From NCBI GenBank assembly GCA_902462525.1, contig CABQCA010000002.1, positions 1 to 53,133 on the forward strand: a stretch of 53,133 nucleotides of DNA, written 5' to 3'. This document shows positions 48,755 to 53,133 of the stretch, one piece after another; position 1 is the first letter of the stretch, and each line of letters starts with the position of its first letter. The stretch comes from an uncultured Porphyromonadaceae bacterium. GTDB taxonomy: Bacteria; Bacteroidota; Bacteroidia; Bacteroidales; Muribaculaceae. The notes under the pieces are model-generated. The model was not told the origin of the DNA. It ran no database searches and saw nothing but the letters and a program-made list of their open reading frames with translations. The position numbers and the translations under genes were made by a program.

Positions 48755-50541
48755 CAGTCGAGTTTGAGAACGGCGAGGAATGCTTTCTGCGGCACTTCCA
48801 CCCGGCCAATCTGCTTCATTCGCTTCTTACCCTGTTTCTGCTTTTCGAGCAGTTTGCGTTTACGGGAAATGTCACCGCCGTAGCATTTTGCGGTCACATC
48901 CTTGCGCACGGCCTTGATAGTCTCGCGGGCGATGATTTTTGCACCGATAGCAGCCTGAATTGCGATGTCGAACTGCTGTCGCGGTATGAGTTCTTTCAGT
49001 TTCTCGCACATGCGGCGGCCGAAAGTCACGGCATTGTCGACATGAGTAAGGGTCGAGAGGGCGTCGACGCTCTCGCCGTTGAGGAGTATGTCGAGTTTCA
49101 CAAGTTTGCTCTCGCGGTAGTCGTGGATATGATAGTCGAACGAAGCGTAGCCTTTCGATATGCTCTTGAGTTTGTCGTAGAAATCAATCACTATTTCGCC
49201 GAGCGGCATGTCGAAAGTCAGTTCCATGCGGTTTCCGCTGATGTATTCCTGCTTGACGAGTTCGCCGCGCTTGCCGAGGCAAAGCGTCATTATCGGACCG
49301 ATGAATTCCGAAGTTGTGATTATCGAGGCCCGGATGTATGGCTCTTCGATATGGTCGATGAGAGTGGCGTCGGGAAGACCGGAGGGATTGTGTACTTCTG
49401 TCATCTCGCCGCGTTTGTCGTAGACTTTGTAGCTCACGTTCGGCACGGTGGTGATGACGTCCATATCGAATTCGCGGCCGAGGCGTTCCTGTACGATTTC
49501 CATGTGCAGCAGTCCGAGAAAACCACAGCGGAAACCGAAGCCGAGCGCTGCCGACGATTCGGGTGTAAACGTGAGCGAGGCGTCGTTGAGCTGCAGTTTT
49601 TCGAGCGAAGTGCGCAGATTTTCGAAATCTTCTGTCTCGATGGGATAAACGCCGGCGAATACCATAGGCTTCACTTCCTCGAAGCCGTCGATGGCATTAT
49701 GACACGGGCGTCCGACGTGGGTGATTGTGTCGCCAACCTTTACTTCGCGGCTGCTCTTGATGCCCGATATGATGTAGCCTACGTTACCTGCTGAAAGCTC
49801 GGCGCGGGGCTGCATGTCAAGGCGCAGAATACCGATTTCGTCGGCGTGGTATTCTTTTTCGGTTGCTACGAACTTCACGAAATCGTTTTTACGGATTGTG
49901 CCGTTGATAATCTTGAAGTACGCTATGATTCCGCGGAAAGGATTGAATACCGAGTCGAAAATCAGCGCTTGCAGAGGTGCCGACGGGTCGCCTTCGGGTG
50001 CGGGGATACGCTCTACGATAGCCCGGAGAATTTCGGGGACACCGATTCCGGTTTTACCGCTGGCACGGATTATTTCTTCGCGCTTGCAGCCGAGAAGGTC
50101 CACTATCTGGTCTTCGACTTCTTCGGGGTTTGCCGAGTCGAGGTCGACCTTGTTTATTACCGGAATAATTTCGAGGTCGTTGTCAATGGCCATGTAGAGA
50201 TTCGAAATGGTCTGGGCCTGAATGCCCTGCGATGCGTCGACGATGAGCAGGGCGCCTTCGCAGGCCGCTATCGAGCGCGACACCTCGTAGGAGAAGTCGA
50301 CGTGTCCCGGAGTGTCGATAAGGTTGAGCACATATTTCTGACCGTCGAGTTCGTAGTCCATCTGGATAGCGTGGCTCTTGATGGTGATTCCGCGCTCGCG
50401 TTCGAGGTCCATGTCGTCGAGCACCTGGGCTTCCATGTCCTTAGGAGCGACGGTGTGGGTGTATTCGAGCAGACGGTCGGCAAGTGTCGACTTGCCGTGG
50501 TCGATATGGGCTATTATGCAGAAATTGCGTATATTTTTCAT
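48754..50541 (-). CDS. lepA: Elongation factor 4 (LepA)
   Basis: A 595-aa translational GTPase that acts on stalled or misplaced ribosomes. G motifs: AHIDHGKSTL (G1), DTPGHVDF (G3) and NKVD (G4). The C-terminal LepA-specific domain has AKCYGGDISRKRKLLEKQKQ. An exact TTTG-20-TATTTTTG promoter lies just upstream; the leader is about 12 nt. Confidence 0.96.
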   Translation of the reverse strand: MKNIRNFCIIAHIDHGKSTLADRLLEYTHTVAPKDMEAQVLDDMDLERERGITIKSHAIQMDYELDGQKYVLNLIDTPGHVDFSYEVSRSIAACEGALLIVDASQGIQAQTISNLYMAIDNDLEIIPVINKVDLDSANPEEVEDQIVDLLGCKREEIIRASGKTGIGVPEILRAIVERIPAPEGDPSAPLQALIFDSVFNPFRGIIAYFKIINGTIRKNDFVKFVATEKEYHADEIGILRLDMQPRAELSAGNVGYIISGIKSSREVKVGDTITHVGRPCHNAIDGFEEVKPMVFAGVYPIETEDFENLRTSLEKLQLNDASLTFTPESSAALGFGFRCGFLGLLHMEIVQERLGREFDMDVITTVPNVSYKVYDKRGEMTEVHNPSGLPDATLIDHIEEPYIRASIITTSEFIGPIMTLCLGKRGELVKQEYISGNRMELTFDMPLGEIVIDFYDKLKSISKGYASFDYHIHDYRESKLVKLDILLNGESVDALSTLTHVDNAVTFGRRMCEKLKELIPRQQFDIAIQAAIGAKIIARETIKAVRKDVTAKCYGGDISRKRKLLEKQKQGKKRMKQIGRVEVPQKAFLAVLKLD

Positions 50542-50558
50542 CTTCGGAAATTTGGATG

Positions 50559-50590
50559 CAAAAATACAAAAAATCGCTCAGCCGTGCAAA
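50559..50590 (-). promoter_or_regulatory. Promoter of lepA
   Basis: Minus strand: TTTG (50590-50587), 20-nt spacer, TATTTTTG (50566-50559). Expected start near 50553. The -33 element nearly touches the end of the DUF2156 gene. Confidence 0.75.
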
Positions 50591-50593
50591 CCG

Positions 50594-51532
50594 TCATTCG
50601 AAGGCTATGTTGTATTTTCGCAGCAGGCGCAGAGGATGGTACGATTCCTTTGCGTAGCGCAGGCCCGGGTCGCCGGCATCGTCCTCGCGGTTGATGTAGC
50701 GCAGCTGCGGGTGCCGTCGGAGCATTTCGGCGGCATAGAGCTTGTTGATGGTTTCGCCGGCCCCGGCTACGGAATGGTCCCTTTTCTCTATGTGAATAAT
50801 CAGGGTGTCGCCTATGACTTCGCCGGCGGTAAAAGCCGCCACACGACCGTCGTTATCACGCAGTACGGCGCCTTCGAAAGGATACAGGCTGTAGTGGCGC
50901 AGCACATCGGCGCATTTGCGGCGCTCGTATTCGGCCATTACATCGTCGGAATCGGCTTCGAGACGGTCGAAAAAGCTGATGGCGTCGGCGAGCGCCGGGC
51001 CTTCGAGAGCTTCAAGGCTGAAGTGAGGGTTGTCGGCCATGAATCGGTTCACGTGGTTGCGTTTCTTGTTGTAGGCGCGTCCGGCAAGGGTGGCGAGGTC
51101 GGAGGCCGAATATATGTAGTCGGCCCACGGTTCGAGCTCGTTTACCATGCAAGGCCCAAAGGCGCAGATTGCGTCGAGTTTGTCGTCGGGTACTGTGGAA
51201 AACAGTGTCTCCGAGCCGTGGTTCCGGCAGTAGGCGCGCACACATTCCACGGCCGCCTCGAGCGGCAGCGAGCCTATTGGTACGGCAAACGACGGCCGCC
51301 GGCTTTCGTCCTCTGACAGACCTTTGATAAACAGTGTGTCGGCGACGATACAGTATTCATAGTTGAAATAGTCGATCCACATGAAGAGTCCGCCGACGGA
51401 ATAGTCGCATGAGCGGCTTCGCTCGCGCTGAAAGAAGGAATTTATAATGGGAATAGCCTCAGTTCCGACAGGTCGGAAGCATAATTCGAGCGGGCGGTTC
51501 GCCCTTGCAACAACAATTTCGCGCTTGTTCAT
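50594..51532 (-). CDS. DUF2156 / phosphatidylglycerol lysyltransferase C-terminal-domain protein
   Basis: A 312-aa cytoplasmic protein with a double GNAT-like fold of the DUF2156 type, related to the catalytic half of MprF and to FemX. It lacks the membrane helices of MprF. Visible features are SVGGLFMWIDYFNYEY near residue 45, GRAYNKKRNHVNRFMADNP and ETINKLYAAEMLRRHPQLRYINREDDAG. Donor and acceptor are unknown. It lies 67 nt from the FKBP gene and just before lepA's promoter. Confidence 0.82.
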   Translation of the reverse strand: MNKREIVVARANRPLELCFRPVGTEAIPIINSFFQRERSRSCDYSVGGLFMWIDYFNYEYCIVADTLFIKGLSEDESRRPSFAVPIGSLPLEAAVECVRAYCRNHGSETLFSTVPDDKLDAICAFGPCMVNELEPWADYIYSASDLATLAGRAYNKKRNHVNRFMADNPHFSLEALEGPALADAISFFDRLEADSDDVMAEYERRKCADVLRHYSLYPFEGAVLRDNDGRVAAFTAGEVIGDTLIIHIEKRDHSVAGAGETINKLYAAEMLRRHPQLRYINREDDAGDPGLRYAKESYHPLRLLRKYNIAFE

Positions 51533-51599
51533 AGTTCCAGATATATGGAATTAGAACAAGCGCGAAGAGCGTTCTGTTTAATGCCGCTGTGTCGACATG

Positions 51600-52163
51600 C
51601 TATTCGTATGGCGGAGCCTCGTAGTAGGGTATGTCGACAAGGCGGATGTTGAAGCGGAGGTTGGAGTAGGGCGGTATGGTGCCGAGATTCTGTGCGCCGT
51701 AGGCGACTCCGTAGGGAAGAACCACTTCGGCGGTATCTCCGCAGCGCATGTCGCTGAGTGCTATCCCCCAGCCCTGAACGGTGCTCTTGAGCTGCACGCG
51801 GTAGACGCCCGGCGCGGGGTCGGTGCTGAGTACGCTCGAGTCGCAGGGTGTGCCGTCGTAGAGGTGCAGGAAGTAGCGGGTGTCGATGGTACTGGTGTAG
51901 AGCGGACTGAGGTTGCCTTCGGTTTCACTTCGGTCGTTGAAGTAGTGGATGAGTACGTAGGCGTTGGGATTCCATTTGGGCACGACGCGTGTGAAGTAGG
52001 GTGTGCCGTCGGCATTGGTGCGGGCTTCCTGCTCGGCAAGCCATGCGTTGTTGCTTTCGCGCCATTCGGTGTACTCTTCCCATGTCGATTTCATGTCGTC
52101 GCCGTTGCAGGCAGCGGATGCCACGGCAAGGAGTGCAAGGGGTATGAATGAGGTCTTTTTCAT
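51600..52163 (-). CDS. FKBP-type peptidyl-prolyl isomerase lipoprotein
   Basis: A 187-aa lipoprotein starting at the ATG at 52163 (MKKTSFIPLALLAVASAAC, lipobox SAAC); the longer upstream start overlaps lemA. The C-terminal half is an FKBP domain: GVYRVQLKSTVQGWGIALSDMRCGDTAEVVLPY followed by AYGAQNLGTIPPYSNLRFNIRLVDI. It probably assists folding in the periplasm. The start lies 4 nt after the lemA stop. Confidence 0.87.
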   Translation of the reverse strand: MKKTSFIPLALLAVASAACNGDDMKSTWEEYTEWRESNNAWLAEQEARTNADGTPYFTRVVPKWNPNAYVLIHYFNDRSETEGNLSPLYTSTIDTRYFLHLYDGTPCDSSVLSTDPAPGVYRVQLKSTVQGWGIALSDMRCGDTAEVVLPYGVAYGAQNLGTIPPYSNLRFNIRLVDIPYYEAPPYE

Positions 52164-52167
52164 ATCG

Positions 52168-52779
52168 TCAGAACGAAACGGAGGGTGCACGGGCGGCTTC
52201 CGGATCGGCCTGGAACTGAGGTTTCTCCTTGAAGCCGAAAATCGAGGCCCAGATATTGCCGGGGAACTTCTTGATTGACAGATTGTAATTCTGCACGGCC
52301 TCGGTGTAGCGGCCGCGTTCGGTGGCTATACGGTTTTCGGTGCCTTCGAGCTGAGTCTGAAGGTTCAGGAACTGAGTGTCGGCCTTGAGGTCGGGATAGG
52401 CCTCGCGTACGGCGTTCACATAGATGCTGAGTGCCTTGTTGAGGGCATCCTGGCTCTGCTGGCTGTTCCGGAAGGCCTGCTCGTCGGCGGGATTAGCGCC
52501 TTCGCTGGCATTGGCTTCGTTATAGGCTTCGGTGAGGCCGGCGCGTGCCTTGGTCACGTTCTCGAAGGTCTCGCTTTCGTGGCTGGCATAGCCTTTTACG
52601 GTCTCGACAAGATTTGGGATGAGGTCGAGGCGGCGCTGGTACTGAACCTGCACCTGTGCCCACTGCTGTTCGAGAGCCAGCTCGTTGGTAGTCATTCTGT
52701 TGAATGTTGATTTACCCCAAAAGAAGAGGCTGAGGACAACAGCGACAAGAACTATTATTGCGATCAGTGATTTTTTCAT
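52168..52779 (-). CDS. lemA: LemA-family membrane-anchored protein
   Basis: A 203-aa protein with one N-terminal hydrophobic anchor (SLIAIIVLVAVVLSLFFWG). The typical LemA segments follow: NRMTTNELALEQQWAQVQVQYQRRLDLIPNLVETVKGYA, ENVTKARAGL, and NYNLSIKKFPGNIWASIFGFKEKPQFQ. It is long helical and of unknown molecular function. It lies between glyS (15 nt) and the FKBP gene (4 nt). Confidence 0.93.
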   Translation of the reverse strand: MKKSLIAIIVLVAVVLSLFFWGKSTFNRMTTNELALEQQWAQVQVQYQRRLDLIPNLVETVKGYASHESETFENVTKARAGLTEAYNEANASEGANPADEQAFRNSQQSQDALNKALSIYVNAVREAYPDLKADTQFLNLQTQLEGTENRIATERGRYTEAVQNYNLSIKKFPGNIWASIFGFKEKPQFQADPEAARAPSVSF

Positions 52780-52794
52780 TTTTGAAGAGGAGTG

Positions 52795-53133
52795 TTATTT
52801 GAGTTTCCGGAGAAGGGAAGCGAGGCTTACGCGGTCGTGGATAAGACGGTGAAGGTCGGCGACATTGACGCGGGTCTGCTCCATGGAGTCGCGTTCGCGC
52901 AGGGTGACGGTGCCGTCTTCGAGGGTCTGGTGGTCGACGGTGATGCAGAACGGTGTGCCGATTGCGTCCTGACGGCGATAACGCTTGCCGATTGCGTCCT
53001 TTTCCTCATAGTGTGTGGCGAAGTCGAATTTAAGGTCATCGACGATTTCACGGGCTTTTTCGGGCAGTCCGTCCTTGCGGACAAGTGGCAGAACGGCGCA
53101 TTTCACAGGAGCGAGAGCTGCCGGGAGGTGGAG
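52795..53133 (-). CDS. glyS: Glycyl-tRNA synthetase, C-terminal part (runs off the window)
   Basis: The frame is open to the right edge, reading LHLPPALAPVKCAVLPLVRKDGLPEKA into the anticodon-binding domain. It has the class II GlyRS features FDFATHYEEKDAIGKRYRRQDAIGTPFCITVD and ends with a LASLLRKLK tail. This is the single-chain (alpha2) dimeric type. Only about the last 112 residues are visible. Confidence 0.93.
   Translation of the reverse strand, partial: LHLPAALAPVKCAVLPLVRKDGLPEKAREIVDDLKFDFATHYEEKDAIGKRYRRQDAIGTPFCITVDHQTLEDGTVTLRERDSMEQTRVNVADLHRLIHDRVSLASLLRKLK

Overview
The window comes from a member of the Bacteroidales. Its gene repertoire looks most like the Muribaculaceae/Bacteroidaceae gut lineages, but that family-level placement is an impression, not a computed result. 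Supporting signs are Bacteroidetes-type promoters (TTG or TTTG, about 20 nt, then TAnnTTTG) in front of many genes, almost no Shine-Dalgarno sequences, a lipoprotein form of TamA (TamL), type B L31, a C10 (streptopain-like) protease, a GH127/146 arabinofuranosidase, and a four-subunit 2-oxoacid:ferredoxin oxidoreductase. Most genes have GC-rich third positions. Three stretches are visibly AT-richer: about 1005-1470, 4014-5160 and 33490-36850.

Layout. 1-91 is the end of a queA-like gene. 145-3808 is a small hexuronate cluster: a KduD-type reductase, an orphan galactitol-type EIIC permease and an exported KduI isomerase, interrupted by an antisense four-helix-bundle gene. 3845-3927 is a palindrome resembling insertion-sequence ends. 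4014-5155 holds two related secreted proteins, followed by a probable structured RNA (about 5238-5528). 5655-8027 is TamL. 8035-11526 is a K+ uptake pair (trkH, trkA) behind a META-domain lipoprotein. 11693-14637 is ilvA, an exported C1 peptidase and a SPOR-like lipoprotein. A second probable structured RNA lies at about 14735-14957. 15010-19468 is pgi-murI-metX-hom read leftwards. 19618-20909 is a free-standing B3/B4 tRNA-editing-type protein coupled to a Sua5/YrdC protein. Then come an iron alcohol dehydrogenase, a BNR lipoprotein, rpmE2, and the rplM-rpsI-rpsB-tsf ribosomal block (24042-27177).

27278-33214 carries the arabinofuranosidase, a MalY-type lyase coupled to a DUF3737 protein, an M23/LysM peptidase and ndk. 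33490-36747 is an AT-rich island with a C10 protease and a partner lipoprotein, plus a decayed second copy of the same pair. 37029-41239 is a Leloir operon (galK, galE, galM, a sugar nucleotidyltransferase) without galT. 41558-43088 is a PerR-rubrerythrin-flavoprotein peroxide-defence operon with a visible PerR box. 43157-44812 is an AspT/YidE-type transporter with what looks like a leaderless promoter. 45035-47675 is the 2-oxoacid:ferredoxin oxidoreductase operon. The window ends with a DMT transporter, lepA, a DUF2156 protein, an FKBP lipoprotein, lemA and the 3' end of glyS.

The strongest candidates for something undescribed are the kdu cluster, where the isomerase carries an export signal and sits beside an EIIC without EIIA or EIIB; the rod-shaped RNA at 5238-5528 with two competing folds; and the Leloir operon whose fourth gene may replace galT. 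No tRNA, rRNA, CRISPR array or intact mobile element was seen.
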